Source: Amycolatopsis eburnea (lineage in GTDB: Bacteria; Actinomycetota; Actinomycetes; Mycobacteriales; Pseudonocardiaceae). Taken from it: a DNA stretch of 64,000 bases. The notes under the pieces are model-generated. The model was not told where the DNA came from and searched no databases. It was given only the letters and a program-made list of their open reading frames with translations. Made by a program: the position numbers and the translations under genes. Positions 50,813-59,175 of this stretch are shown here, piece by piece (position 1 is the first letter of the stretch; the number at the start of each line of letters is the position of its first letter). The stretch covers positions 124,001 to 188,000 of the forward strand of contig NZ_RSEC01000048.1 in NCBI RefSeq assembly GCF_003937945.1, in the 5' to 3' direction.

Positions 50813-51676
50813 TCAGAGGATCGGCTTCCCGCCGGTCACCGCGACGCGCGCGCCGGAGACGTAGCTGCCGTCGTCGGAGGCCAGGAGGACGTACACCGGG
50901 GCCAGCTCCGCCGGTTGGCCCGCGCGGCCCAGCGGGACCTGCTGCCCGAACGACTTCACCTGCTCCTCGGGCATCGTCGACGGGATCAGCGGTGTCCAGA
51001 TCGGCCCCGGCGCCACGCTGTTGACGCGGATTCCCTTCGGGCCCAGCAACTGCGCCAGCGCCGCGCACATGTTCGCCACGCCCGCCTTCGTCACGTCGTA
51101 GGGCATCAGCTGCGGGGTGGGGTTGTCGGAGTTCACCGACGAGCTGCCGATGATCGACGCACCCGGCTCGAGGTGCGGCACGGCGGCCTTGGCGAGGTGG
51201 AAGAACGCGCTGAGGTTGGTCGCGATCGTGTGGTCCCACTCCTCGTCCGGGATTTCCTCGAGGGTCTCGTGCGTCATCTGGAAAGCGGCGTTGTTCACCA
51301 GGACGTCGAGCCGGCCGAACTCCTCGACCGCGCGCGCGACCAGGGTGCGGCAGTGCGCCGGGTCGGCGATGTCGCCGGGTACGACGACCGCCTTGCGGCC
51401 GGCTTCCTCGACCCAGCGGCGCGTCTCCTCGGCGTCGTCGTGTTCGTTCAGGTACGAGATCAGGACGTCCGCGCCCTCGCGGGCGTAGGCGATCGCCACC
51501 GCGCGGCCGATTCCGCTGTCGGCGCCGGTGATGAGGGCGGCTTTGCCGGTCAGCTTGCCGGAGCCGCGGTAGGTGTGTTCGCCGTGGTCGGGCCGCGGGG
51601 TCATCTCCGCGGTGGTTCCGGGCGGGCGCTGCTGCTGGGCGGGCTGAGACACGGCTGGCTCCTCACGCGGGGACAT
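50813..51676 (-). CDS. short-chain dehydrogenase/reductase (general-stress YhdG/GsiB-region type)
   Basis: About 287 residues from the ATG at 51676; a GTG 36 bases upstream is the alternative. The Rossmann motif is ALITGADSGIGRAVAIAYA, followed by DIADPAHCR, VLVNNAAFQM, SIIGSSSVNSDNPTPQLMPY with the catalytic Ser and Tyr, and the Lys in DVTKAG. A ~45-residue Pro/Gln-rich N-terminal extension precedes the fold, as in the glucose/ribitol-type SDRs linked to stress in actinobacteria and Bacillus. NADP(H) is the likely cofactor. It is followed on the same strand by the DUF4383 gene and faces the manganese catalase. Confidence 0.88.
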   Translation of the reverse strand: MSPREEPAVSQPAQQQRPPGTTAEMTPRPDHGEHTYRGSGKLTGKAALITGADSGIGRAVAIAYAREGADVLISYLNEHDDAEETRRWVEEAGRKAVVVPGDIADPAHCRTLVARAVEEFGRLDVLVNNAAFQMTHETLEEIPDEEWDHTIATNLSAFFHLAKAAVPHLEPGASIIGSSSVNSDNPTPQLMPYDVTKAGVANMCAALAQLLGPKGIRVNSVAPGPIWTPLIPSTMPEEQVKSFGQQVPLGRAGQPAELAPVYVLLASDDGSYVSGARVAVTGGKPIL

Positions 51677-51781
51677 GATCCGTCGCCGGGTACCCGTACG
51701 GCTCCCTTTCACACCGCGCGGTTAACCGTCCGCTAACCGGGAATGCAGCCCTGACCACCGGACGCGACCACGGAGGACATC

Positions 51782-52639
51782 TTGTTCCGTCACACCAAGC
51801 TGCTGCAGTTCGAAGCCAAGCCCGAGAAGCCCGACCCCGTCTACGCCCACAAGCTCCAGGAGCTGATCGGCGGTGCCTTCGGCGAAATGACCGTCACGAT
51901 GCAGTACCTGTTCCAGGGCTGGAACTGCCGCATCGAAGGCAAGTACAAGGACCTGATCATGGACACCGCGACCGAGGAGATCGGGCACGTCGAAATGCTC
52001 GCCACCATGGTCGCGCGCCTGCTGGAAGGCGCCCCGGCGACGGTCACCGCCGAAGCGGTCAAGGACCCCGTCATGGCCGCGATGATCGGCGGGATGGACG
52101 TCCAGCAGGCCATCGTCGCCGGTGGCGGCGCGCTGCCCGCCGACAGCAACGGGACGCCGTGGAACGGCAAGTACATCGTCGCTTCCGGCAACCTGCTGGC
52201 CGACTTCCGGGCCAACGTCGCCGCCGAAGCCCAAGGCCGGCTGCAGACCGCGCGGCTCTACAACATGACCGACGACCCCGGCGTCAAAGCCATGCTGCAG
52301 TTCAACCTCGCGCGTGACACCGTGCACCAGAAGCAGTGGCTGGCCGCGATCGAAGAACTGAAAGCCGACGGGCTGGAGGAGGAAATCGCGCCCAATGCCC
52401 TGCTCGACGAGGAGGACCAGACCCACAACCACACGATCTGGCACCTGTCCGACGGCCCCGACGGCGCCAAGGGCAGCAGCTGGACGACCGACGCGGGGAT
52501 CGAGTACCTGATGGAGCCCGAGGCACTCGGCGGCCCGGGCACCGCGCCCAAGCCCGACCCGGCGCTCTACGGCACCTACGCCCCGCTGCAGGACGCCAAG
52601 GGCACGCTCAAGGGCAAGGTCAAAGCCAAGAAGAAGTGA
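51782..52639 (+). CDS. manganese catalase
   Basis: 285 residues from TTG 51782. The ferritin-like four-helix core of di-manganese catalases is visible: GGAFGEMTVTMQYLFQGWN (first Glu), DTATEEIGHVEMLATMVARL (Glu-x-x-His), DFRANVAAEAQGRLQTARLY (Glu) and FNLARDTVHQKQWLAAIEEL (Asp...His). The C-terminus is Lys-rich. It splits hydrogen peroxide in the cytoplasm. It is transcribed away from the SDR and DUF4383 genes and has its own hairpin terminator, so it is a single-gene unit in a stress-related block. Confidence 0.95.
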   Translation: MFRHTKLLQFEAKPEKPDPVYAHKLQELIGGAFGEMTVTMQYLFQGWNCRIEGKYKDLIMDTATEEIGHVEMLATMVARLLEGAPATVTAEAVKDPVMAAMIGGMDVQQAIVAGGGALPADSNGTPWNGKYIVASGNLLADFRANVAAEAQGRLQTARLYNMTDDPGVKAMLQFNLARDTVHQKQWLAAIEELKADGLEEEIAPNALLDEEDQTHNHTIWHLSDGPDGAKGSSWTTDAGIEYLMEPEALGGPGTAPKPDPALYGTYAPLQDAKGTLKGKVKAKKK

Positions 52640-52651
52640 CTCGCTGAGAAC

Positions 52652-52690
52652 CGGCGGGTGATCACCCCCGTGCGGTGGTCACCCGCCGGA
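52652..52690. terminator. hairpin terminator after the manganese catalase
   Basis: A perfect 11-pair stem CCGGCGGGTGA / TCACCCGCCGG with a 17-base loop begins 13 bases after the catalase stop. 52691-52798 holds nothing else. Confidence 0.75.
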
Positions 52691-52798
52691 AGCGCACCGG
52701 CGGCGGGATGAGCGCGGTGGCGGCGCAGCCGAGACCGTACGGGGAGCCCAGCGGCGTGCCTCGGGTGTCGTCGCCGAAGTGGACGCCCGGCGTGCGGG

Positions 52799-54757
52799 TC
52801 AGACGGTGGCGAGCGGGTGCGCGTGGCGCAGCCGGATGCTCTTGGCGGACAGGTAGCGGCGGCGGTCGGTGATCAGGATCGAGACGAGGGTGCCGACCAC
52901 CAGCCACGCGGCCAGCTGGGCGACCCCGGTCGTCAGGCCGGTGCCGTCGGTGGCCGCGGCGCGCAGCGCCAGGACGGCGCCGTGGGTCGGGAGGTAGTCC
53001 GCGAGGGCGTACAGCGGTCCGGGGAGCGTCGAGACGACGCCGGTCGCGCCCGCGAGGACCAGTACCGCGAGGGACGCGATCCGGCCCGCGCGGCCGAAGA
53101 GCGCCGTGGCGGCCTGGTTGAGGGCGACGAACGCCGACGCGGCCAGCAGCGCGATCAGCAGGAAGCCGATGGTTCCGGCGAAGCCCAGTTTCAGGACCGG
53201 GACGGCGATCGCGGTGATGGCGAGCGCGGCCAGTGCGGCCGCGGTCGCGCCGGGGATGGCGGCGCGCAGGATGATCCGCCAGGTCGGCTCGCGCGCGGTC
53301 AGGACGCCGTCCGGCACCGCCCGGGTGACGATGTAGGTGGCCAGTGCCAGCGCCCAGAGCGCGAGCGCGGCGAACAGCGTGAGGGCCAGGGTGCCGATCG
53401 GCGTGCCGTCCGTCGTGGCCGTACTGGGGTCCGCGGCGACGGTCTTGAGGTGCGCGCGTTCGGCGTCGGTGTAGCTGGGCACCTGGTCACGGCCCTGGTC
53501 GAGCTGCGTGGCGAGTTCCTGGGCGCCGTCGGCGGTCTTCTTGGTCCCGTCCTTGAGCTGTCCGGCTCCGGAGGCGAGCTTCTGTGCGCCGGTGTTGGCT
53601 TGCCGGACGCCGGTGTCGAGCTGCCGCGCGCCGTCGGCGGCCGACGCGATGCCTGCGGCCAGTTCCTTGGACTTCGTGGCGAGCTGGGCGTTGCCGTCGG
53701 CGACCTTGCGGGCCCCGGTCGCCAGCGCTTGGACGGCGTCGCGGGCCTTGACGGCGTTGGCCCTCACGGCGGCCTTGACGCCGTCGATCTTGCCCGCGTC
53801 GGTGGTGAACCGGTCCGCGGTCTCGCTCAGCCGGCCGCAGAACGCCGGCGAGCCGGTGCATTCGTCGGCCAGCTGCCGGAACTGCTTCGCCGCGCTGCTC
53901 GCCGAGGGGACGGCGTCGAGCGCGGCGATGATCCGGTTGGCGAGCGGGACGACGACTCCCGCGAGCTGTTCGTTGCCGTCGGCGACCTGGTCGGCGCCGT
54001 CGGCCAGCTGCCGGGTCAGCGCGGGCAGCCGCGCGGTGTCGCGCTCGGCCTGGGTGAGCCCGGACGCCAGCTTGCCGGAGCCGGTGGCGAGCTGGGCGGT
54101 TCCGGCGGCGAGCTGGTCGGCGCCGGTGCGCAGCTGCCCGGCGGCGTCGTCCAGCTGACGCGTTCCGTCGGCGAGCTGCGCCGCGCCGTCCGCGGCCTGG
54201 CCGACTTTCTGGTGGAGGGTCGTGAACCCGATGTAGACGTTGTCCAAATAGGTCTGCACGACCTGCTGGTTCAGCGTCCGTTGCGTGGCTTGGGCGATGT
54301 GGTCGGCGAGGCCCGGATCGCTGACGCCGGCGGCATCGGACGTCTGCACCCGCAGCTGCGCCTGGCGCGCCTCGAGCGGTTTGCCGGTGGCGGCCGAGGT
54401 GGCGCGAGCGGAGAAGTCCTTCGGGATGGTCACCGTGGCCGCGTAGCTGCCGTCGGCGAGGCCGGCCGCGGCGTCGTCGGCGTCGGTGAGCACCCAGTCG
54501 TAGGCGGAATCTTCGCTGTGGGTCAGGTATCCCGCCAGCTGACGGCCGAGCGGGATGGTCTGGCCGTTGACCTGGACGGGTTCGTCGCTGTTGACCACGG
54601 CGGCCTTCGCGGTGCCGTGGTTCGCGTCGGGTGTCCAGAACGCCCAGGTGAGCAGACCCATGATGATGACCGGCACGGCGATCAGGCCGGCCCAGGTGCG
54701 CCAGGTCAGCGGCCCGGAGGCGAGGGCACGGGCGGAGTGGGCGAACGGCTTGAGCAT
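52799..54757 (-). CDS. YhgE/Pip-type ABC-2-like membrane protein
   Basis: 652 residues from ATG 54757. One N-terminal transmembrane helix (WAGLIAVPVIIMGLLTWAFW) is followed by a large extracellular region (residues ~40-400) of Gln/Asp/Ala-rich heptads (GADQLAAGTAQLATGSGKLA style), then about six C-terminal helices (LALTLFAALALWALALATYI, ALAALAITAIAVPVLKL, GFLLIALLAASAFVALNQ). This is the YhgE/phage-infection-protein family. Its start overlaps the MMPL stop by one base, so the two are co-translated. Such pairs are thought to move lipids or secreted peptides; the MMPL partner strengthens that. Confidence 0.9.
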   Translation of the reverse strand: MLKPFAHSARALASGPLTWRTWAGLIAVPVIIMGLLTWAFWTPDANHGTAKAAVVNSDEPVQVNGQTIPLGRQLAGYLTHSEDSAYDWVLTDADDAAAGLADGSYAATVTIPKDFSARATSAATGKPLEARQAQLRVQTSDAAGVSDPGLADHIAQATQRTLNQQVVQTYLDNVYIGFTTLHQKVGQAADGAAQLADGTRQLDDAAGQLRTGADQLAAGTAQLATGSGKLASGLTQAERDTARLPALTRQLADGADQVADGNEQLAGVVVPLANRIIAALDAVPSASSAAKQFRQLADECTGSPAFCGRLSETADRFTTDAGKIDGVKAAVRANAVKARDAVQALATGARKVADGNAQLATKSKELAAGIASAADGARQLDTGVRQANTGAQKLASGAGQLKDGTKKTADGAQELATQLDQGRDQVPSYTDAERAHLKTVAADPSTATTDGTPIGTLALTLFAALALWALALATYIVTRAVPDGVLTAREPTWRIILRAAIPGATAAALAALAITAIAVPVLKLGFAGTIGFLLIALLAASAFVALNQAATALFGRAGRIASLAVLVLAGATGVVSTLPGPLYALADYLPTHGAVLALRAAATDGTGLTTGVAQLAAWLVVGTLVSILITDRRRYLSAKSIRLRHAHPLATV

Positions 54758-57429
54758 CAGGAGACCTCGGCGGGCTGGACGGCGGTGAGGGCGTGCAGGT
54801 GCGCGGCCGCGGGCAGCAGGTCCCGGACGCGCTCGGGGTCCTGGCAGGTCAGCACGAACGTCGTGGCGCCCCGCTCGGCGATGAGCCCGCGGACGTGGTC
54901 GCGGACGTCCGCGCGCAGCACGAGGTCGACGTCGTCGACCACGACGAGCCCGGCGTCGCGGTCGAGGGCGATCTGCCGGGCCGGGTCCGGCGTGTCGCGG
55001 CACGGGATGACGGCGACCTCGCGGCGCAGCGCGTGGGTGTGCTGGGGCAGCACCCGGCCGAGCACCTTCAGGTCGCCGGTGAACTTGGTGACCCGGCCGG
55101 CGAGCGTGTACGCCAGCGCTGTCTTGCCACAGGCCCCCGTGCCGTGCAGCACCAGCACGCCGCCGCGGGGCACGCGCAGCTCGGTGTCGCGGTAGACCGG
55201 GTGCCCGCGGTCGTCCTCGAGGCGCAGGTCGCGGGCACTGATCGCCTCGTCGGTGCCCGGCCAGTCCGCGAGCCGCAGTTCGTGCACGAGCGCGTCGCCC
55301 TCGGCGTCGAACACCGGCAGCACCCGGTCCAGCTTCGGCGGGAGACCCCAGGCGCGGCGGCCGAGCAGTGCCAGGACCGCGGGCACCAGGGTCATGCGCA
55401 CGATGAAGGCGTCGACGAAGACCCCGACCGCGAGGCTGAACGCGATGGGCTTGATGGTGGCGCTGCCTTCGGGGACGAACGCGGCGAAGACCGCGAACAT
55501 GATCACCGCGGCGGCGACCACCACGCGCGAGGCGGAGATGAACCCCGTTTCGATCGCGTGGTGCGGGTCGCCGTGGTGGACGTAGTCCTCGCGGATGCGC
55601 GACACGAGGAAGACCTCGTAGTCCATGGCGAGTCCGAAGAGGACACCCATCAGGATGATCGGCAGGAAGCTGATCACGCTGCCGGTGTGCGTCACGTTGA
55701 GCGCGTCCGCGAGGTGGCCTTGCACGAACACGAACGACGTCGCGCCGAAGGCCGCCGCGACTGAGAGCAGGTACCCCGCCGTCGCCTTGATCGGCACCCA
55801 GATCGAGCGGAACACCATGGCCAGCAGGATCAGCGAGAGCCCGACGACCAGGATCCCGAACGGGAGCAGGGCGCTGCCGAGCTGGGCGGAGACGTCGATG
55901 CCGACGGCGGTGATGCCGGTGACCGCGGTCTGCGTGCCGTAGGCGTCGCGGAAGTGCGGTTCGAGCCCGCGCAGGCGCGCGACCAGATCGTCGGTCTGCG
56001 CGGAGTCCGGCGCGGTCGCCGGGACGACCTGGATGATTCCGGTGTCCCCCTTGGGGTTCGGGGTGGCCAGGGGCACCGAGGCGACGCCGGGGACGCGCCG
56101 GATCTCGCCGGCGATCTTGTTCACCAGGCCGATCGGGTCGGTGCTGGTGATGATGTCGGCGGTGACGATCAGCGGGCCGTTGTAGCCGGGCCCGAAGTGC
56201 TCGCTGACGACCTCGTAGGTGTCGCGGGCGGGACTGCCGTGCTCCTCGGTTCCGTTGTCCGGCAACGCCAGCCGCAGGCTCGTGGCCGGAATCGCGCACA
56301 CCGCCAGCCCGGCGACCACGACCAGCACGGTGACCAGCGGTGCCTTCGTCGCCGTGCGCACCCACCAGCGCGCGATCCGCGGCTTCCGGCGGCGCCGCTT
56401 CGGTTTCGGGGTGCGCGGCCGCAACCGCTTGCCCGCGAAGGACATCAGTGCGGGGACGAGCGTGACGGCGATCGCGACCGCCAGCGCCACGGCGACCGCG
56501 GCGGCGACACCCATGGTGGTCAGGAACGGGATCCCCGCCACCGCCAGCCCGAGCAGGGCGATGACGACGGTGAGGCCGGCGAAGATGACCGCCGACCCGG
56601 CGGTGGCGGTGGCCCGGGCGATCGACTCTTCGACGTCGAGTCCCTCGGCCAGCTGGTCGCGGTGCCGGGACAGCAGGAACAGGGCGTAGTCGATGCCGAC
56701 CGCGAGCCCGATCATCACCGCCAGCATCGGCGCGGTGGAGGAGATGGGCGTGACGACGGTGGCCAGGAAGATCAGCCCGATGGCGACGCCGACCCCGAGG
56801 ACCGCCGTGACGAGCGGCATGACCGAGGCGATCAGGGACCGGAACATCAGCACCAGCACGAGCAGCGCGATGACCAGGCCGATGCCTTCGGTCGGGCTGA
56901 GCTTGGGCACCCGGTTGGAGAAGGCGTCGCCGCCGGTGTAGACCTTCGCGCCGGTCTGCGCCCCGAGGTCGTCGGCGATCGCGGAGAGCTGGGTCTTCGT
57001 GGCCGGGCCGACCTGGGCGAGCTGCACCTTCAACGGTACGGCGATCAAGGCGGCCCGGCCGTCGTCCGACACCGCGCCGTTGACGTTCTCGTCGAACGGG
57101 TTCACCACGGTGGCGACCTGGTCCAGCTTCCCGATCCGCGTCACCGCCCGCGCCACCGCGGCGCGGTTCGGCGGGGTGTCGGCCTTCGCGCCGTCCGGGA
57201 CCACGAGGACCAGCTGGGCCGACGTGCCGCTGACCTCCGGGAAGACCCGGCCGAGGTGGTCCAGCGCGTCCTGCGACTCGGAGCCGGGGATGGCGAACGC
57301 GTCGTCGGTGCCGTGGTTGACCAGCAGCGCCGTCCCGCCCGCCGCCGCCAGCACCACCACCCACAGCGCCAGCACGAGCACCCGGGCACGGGCGGCGGCG
57401 CGGCCCAGGCGGTAGAGGAACGACGACAC
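54757..57429 (-). CDS. MMPL-family RND transporter fused to an ATPase-like domain
   Basis: 890 residues from GTG 57429 (AGGAGG five bases upstream). The MMPL architecture appears twice: an N-terminal helix, an extracellular porter domain, then helices with GIDYALFLLSRHRDQLAEG in the first half and GLAMDYEVFLVSRIREDYVH in the second. The C-terminal ~170 residues are unusual: an ABC-like nucleotide-binding fold with HGTGACGKTALAYTLAG (Walker A, about 762-771) and AGLVVVDDVDLVL (Walker B), but no clear LSGGQ signature. It likely exports or flips lipids or hydrophobic compounds. A divergent TetR gene lies 100 bases upstream with palindromic operators between. Confidence 0.9.
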   Translation of the reverse strand: MSSFLYRLGRAAARARVLVLALWVVVLAAAGGTALLVNHGTDDAFAIPGSESQDALDHLGRVFPEVSGTSAQLVLVVPDGAKADTPPNRAAVARAVTRIGKLDQVATVVNPFDENVNGAVSDDGRAALIAVPLKVQLAQVGPATKTQLSAIADDLGAQTGAKVYTGGDAFSNRVPKLSPTEGIGLVIALLVLVLMFRSLIASVMPLVTAVLGVGVAIGLIFLATVVTPISSTAPMLAVMIGLAVGIDYALFLLSRHRDQLAEGLDVEESIARATATAGSAVIFAGLTVVIALLGLAVAGIPFLTTMGVAAAVAVALAVAIAVTLVPALMSFAGKRLRPRTPKPKRRRRKPRIARWWVRTATKAPLVTVLVVVAGLAVCAIPATSLRLALPDNGTEEHGSPARDTYEVVSEHFGPGYNGPLIVTADIITSTDPIGLVNKIAGEIRRVPGVASVPLATPNPKGDTGIIQVVPATAPDSAQTDDLVARLRGLEPHFRDAYGTQTAVTGITAVGIDVSAQLGSALLPFGILVVGLSLILLAMVFRSIWVPIKATAGYLLSVAAAFGATSFVFVQGHLADALNVTHTGSVISFLPIILMGVLFGLAMDYEVFLVSRIREDYVHHGDPHHAIETGFISASRVVVAAAVIMFAVFAAFVPEGSATIKPIAFSLAVGVFVDAFIVRMTLVPAVLALLGRRAWGLPPKLDRVLPVFDAEGDALVHELRLADWPGTDEAISARDLRLEDDRGHPVYRDTELRVPRGGVLVLHGTGACGKTALAYTLAGRVTKFTGDLKVLGRVLPQHTHALRREVAVIPCRDTPDPARQIALDRDAGLVVVDDVDLVLRADVRDHVRGLIAERGATTFVLTCQDPERVRDLLPAAAHLHALTAVQPAEVS

Positions 57430-57449
57430 GAGGCCTCCTGACCAGGTTG

Positions 57450-57497
57450 GATACGCCGTGTATCGTAATGCAGGATGTATCCGATGCACAGTGCATC
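57450..57497. promoter_or_regulatory. palindromic operators between MMPL and TetR genes
   Basis: Three inverted repeats lie in the divergent gap: GATAC-GCCGT-GTATC (57450-57464), GGATGTATCC (57473-57482) and GATGCACAGTGCATC (57483-57497). The TetR protein encoded at 57532 is the natural ligand, controlling the transporter pair and itself. Confidence 0.65.
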
Positions 57498-57531
57498 CCG
57501 TCACTCCACGGGGTGAGACGGGGAAAGTAAG

Positions 57532-58194
57532 GTGAACGACATGGCGACCACCGGCGCGGGTCTCGGCGTCCCGAAGGGCATGACCCGGCGACGCGCGGAG
57601 ACCCGGCGGCGCGTCATGGCGGCGGCCTACGAAGTGTTCACCGAGCTGGGCATCCGCGACGCCCCGGTCGAGGTGATCTGCGAACGGGCCGGCTTCACCC
57701 GCGGCGCCTTCTACTCGAACTTCGCCAGCAAGGAAGAGCTGTTCCTGGCGATCTACGAGGTCGAGATGCAGGAGCGCGCCGAACGGCTGCGCGCCGCCGT
57801 CGAAGCGGCGGTCGACCGGGCCGCGCCCGGGTCCGTCGCCGAGGTGCTGCAGGAGGCCGGCCTGCTGTTCATGGAGTCCGTCGCGGCCGACGAGACGTGG
57901 TACCTGCTCAACGCCGAGTTCCGCGCCCAGGCCATGCGGCAGCCGGAGCTGCGCGAGCCGACCGCGTCCGCCGAGGCCCGGTTCCACGACGCGCTCGCCG
58001 CGATCCTGCAGCAGCTGCTCGCCCGGCTGGACCTGCGGCTGACGGTCGATCCGCGCAGCGCGGTCGTCACGATCGTGGCCCTCTACGAGACCATGCTCGA
58101 ACGCGCGATCCTCGACGGGCTTCCGGACCGGGCCGACAGCCGGTACGTGACCGACGTACTGCCCCGGCTGTTCACGGCGTTGATCGCGCCGTAG
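57532..58194 (+). CDS. TetR-family transcriptional regulator
   Basis: About 220 residues from GTG 57532 (ATG 57541 is an alternative). The N-terminal DNA-binding domain is typical TetR: RRRVMAAAYEVFTELGIRDA, VEVICERAGFTRGAFYSNFA, SKEELFLAIYEVEMQ. The C-terminal ligand-binding part is all-helical without recognisable substrate motif. It is divergent from the MMPL/YhgE transporter pair with palindromes between, so it most probably represses that exporter in the absence of the exported compound. Confidence 0.9.
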   Translation: MNDMATTGAGLGVPKGMTRRRAETRRRVMAAAYEVFTELGIRDAPVEVICERAGFTRGAFYSNFASKEELFLAIYEVEMQERAERLRAAVEAAVDRAAPGSVAEVLQEAGLLFMESVAADETWYLLNAEFRAQAMRQPELREPTASAEARFHDALAAILQQLLARLDLRLTVDPRSAVVTIVALYETMLERAILDGLPDRADSRYVTDVLPRLFTALIAP

Positions 58195-58257
58195 CTCGCC
58201 GGGCCCGACAAGGCCTCCGCGATGCCGGGCAGACCACGTGGCCGGAGACGCGCGCAA

Positions 58258-58305
58258 TTTGAGGAACGATCGTTCTTGACTGATCGTTCCTCAAAACACT
58301 ATCGT
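58258..58305 (+). promoter_or_regulatory. self-operator and leaderless promoter of the second TetR gene
   Basis: A perfect 14-bp inverted repeat TTTGAGGAACGATC / GATCGTTCCTCAAA (58258-58271, 58282-58295) encloses TTGACT (58276-58281), with TATCGT (58300-58305) 18 bases later. The transcription start would fall at about 58312, the ATG itself, so the mRNA is predicted to be leaderless. Confidence 0.7.
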
Positions 58306-58311
58306 CTTGGC

Positions 58312-58812
58312 ATGGGCAGGCGACGGGCGTTCGACGAGGACGAGGTGGTGCGTGCCGCCGTGGGGTTGTTCGGGGGGCGCGCGTACGACGGGGTTTCCGT
58401 CGACGACCTCGTGACCCACCTCGGCGTGCACCGCAACAGCCTGTACAAGACGTTCGGCAGCAAACGCGGGCTCTACCTGGCCGCCTTGCGGCGGCACCTC
58501 GGCGACGACGTCCGCCCGCTGGCCGAAGCCCTCGCCGCGGCGCCGGATGCCGCGACGGCGCTGCGGCTCGTCACCTCGGCCGACCTCGGGCTGCTGCTGC
58601 TCGCGGCGGTCGAACGGGCGCCGGCCGACGAGGAGGTGGCCGCCGAGGTGAGCGCGGCGCTGGCCACCCTCGACCAGGCGATCGCCGACGCGCTCGGCAT
58701 CTCCCCCGAACTCGCCGCCGCGCTCACGGCCGCCGCGCTGGGCATCGTCCTGCGCGGAAATCCCGACGGGGTCGGCACCGCGCTGACCCGGCGCTTCGAT
58801 TCTCCTGACTGA
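58312..58812 (+). CDS. TetR-family transcriptional regulator
   Basis: 166 residues from ATG 58312. The N-terminal helix-turn-helix is clear: MGRRRAFDEDEVVRAAVGLF, YDGVSVDDLVTHLGVHRNSL and YKTFGSKRGLYLAAL. The C-terminal domain is short and Ala/Leu-rich (ADLGLLLLAAVERA, LAAALTAAALGIVL), shorter than in most TetR proteins. A perfect palindrome overlapping its promoter points to autoregulation. It is first in a four-gene run with the PH-like protein and two alpha/beta hydrolases, which it probably controls. Confidence 0.88.
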   Translation: MGRRRAFDEDEVVRAAVGLFGGRAYDGVSVDDLVTHLGVHRNSLYKTFGSKRGLYLAALRRHLGDDVRPLAEALAAAPDAATALRLVTSADLGLLLLAAVERAPADEEVAAEVSAALATLDQAIADALGISPELAAALTAAALGIVLRGNPDGVGTALTRRFDSPD

Positions 58813-58824
58813 CAAGGAAAAAAC

Positions 58825-59175
58825 ATGGCACTGGTCCACATCGAGGGCGACGACCTCGTGGTCGTGATCGAAGGTCTCGACAAGCTCTGGGCGTTCAAGA
58901 GCAGCCTGACCATCCCGCTGGCCAACGTCCGCGGCGCGACCGCGGACCCCGGCATCGCCGCCGACCCCAAGGGGATCCGCGCGCCGGGCGCCCACCTGCC
59001 CGGGGTGATCACGGCGGGCACGTTCCACCTCGACGGCGAAAAGGTCTTCTGGGACGTCAAGGACCCGTCGAAGGCCGTCGTGATCGAACTCGGCGACGAG
59101 CGCTACGCCCGGCTGGTCCTCCAGGTCGACGATCCGCGCGCGACGGTCGCGCTGGTCGAGAGCGCGCTGCGCTGA
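58825..59175 (+). CDS. small PH-like-domain protein
   Basis: 116 residues made mostly of beta strands with one C-terminal helix: ALVHIEGDDLVVVIEGLDKL, LTIPLANVRGATADPGIA, GTFHLDGEKVFWDVKDPSK, AVVIELGDERYARLVLQVDD, PRATVALVESALR. This order of seven strands plus helix matches bacterial PH-like domains (bPH). The binding partner is unknown. ATG 58825 follows AAGGAAAAA 12 bases after the TetR stop, and its TGA overlaps the ATG of the next gene, so it is translated with the hydrolase. Confidence 0.7.
   Translation: MALVHIEGDDLVVVIEGLDKLWAFKSSLTIPLANVRGATADPGIAADPKGIRAPGAHLPGVITAGTFHLDGEKVFWDVKDPSKAVVIELGDERYARLVLQVDDPRATVALVESALR

Noticed and set aside
54793..57441. Long plus-strand frames opposite the MMPL gene
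   Set aside because: Composition is Arg/Gly/Asp-rich without motifs, and the opposite strand codes a well-conserved transporter. They arise from GC-rich third positions.
52799..57496. A single open frame of about 1,565 codons on the minus strand
   Set aside because: Only its last part (54757-52799) is the YhgE protein. The rest is an Arg/Pro/Gly-rich shadow of the MMPL gene, which is coded in another frame and shows all family motifs.
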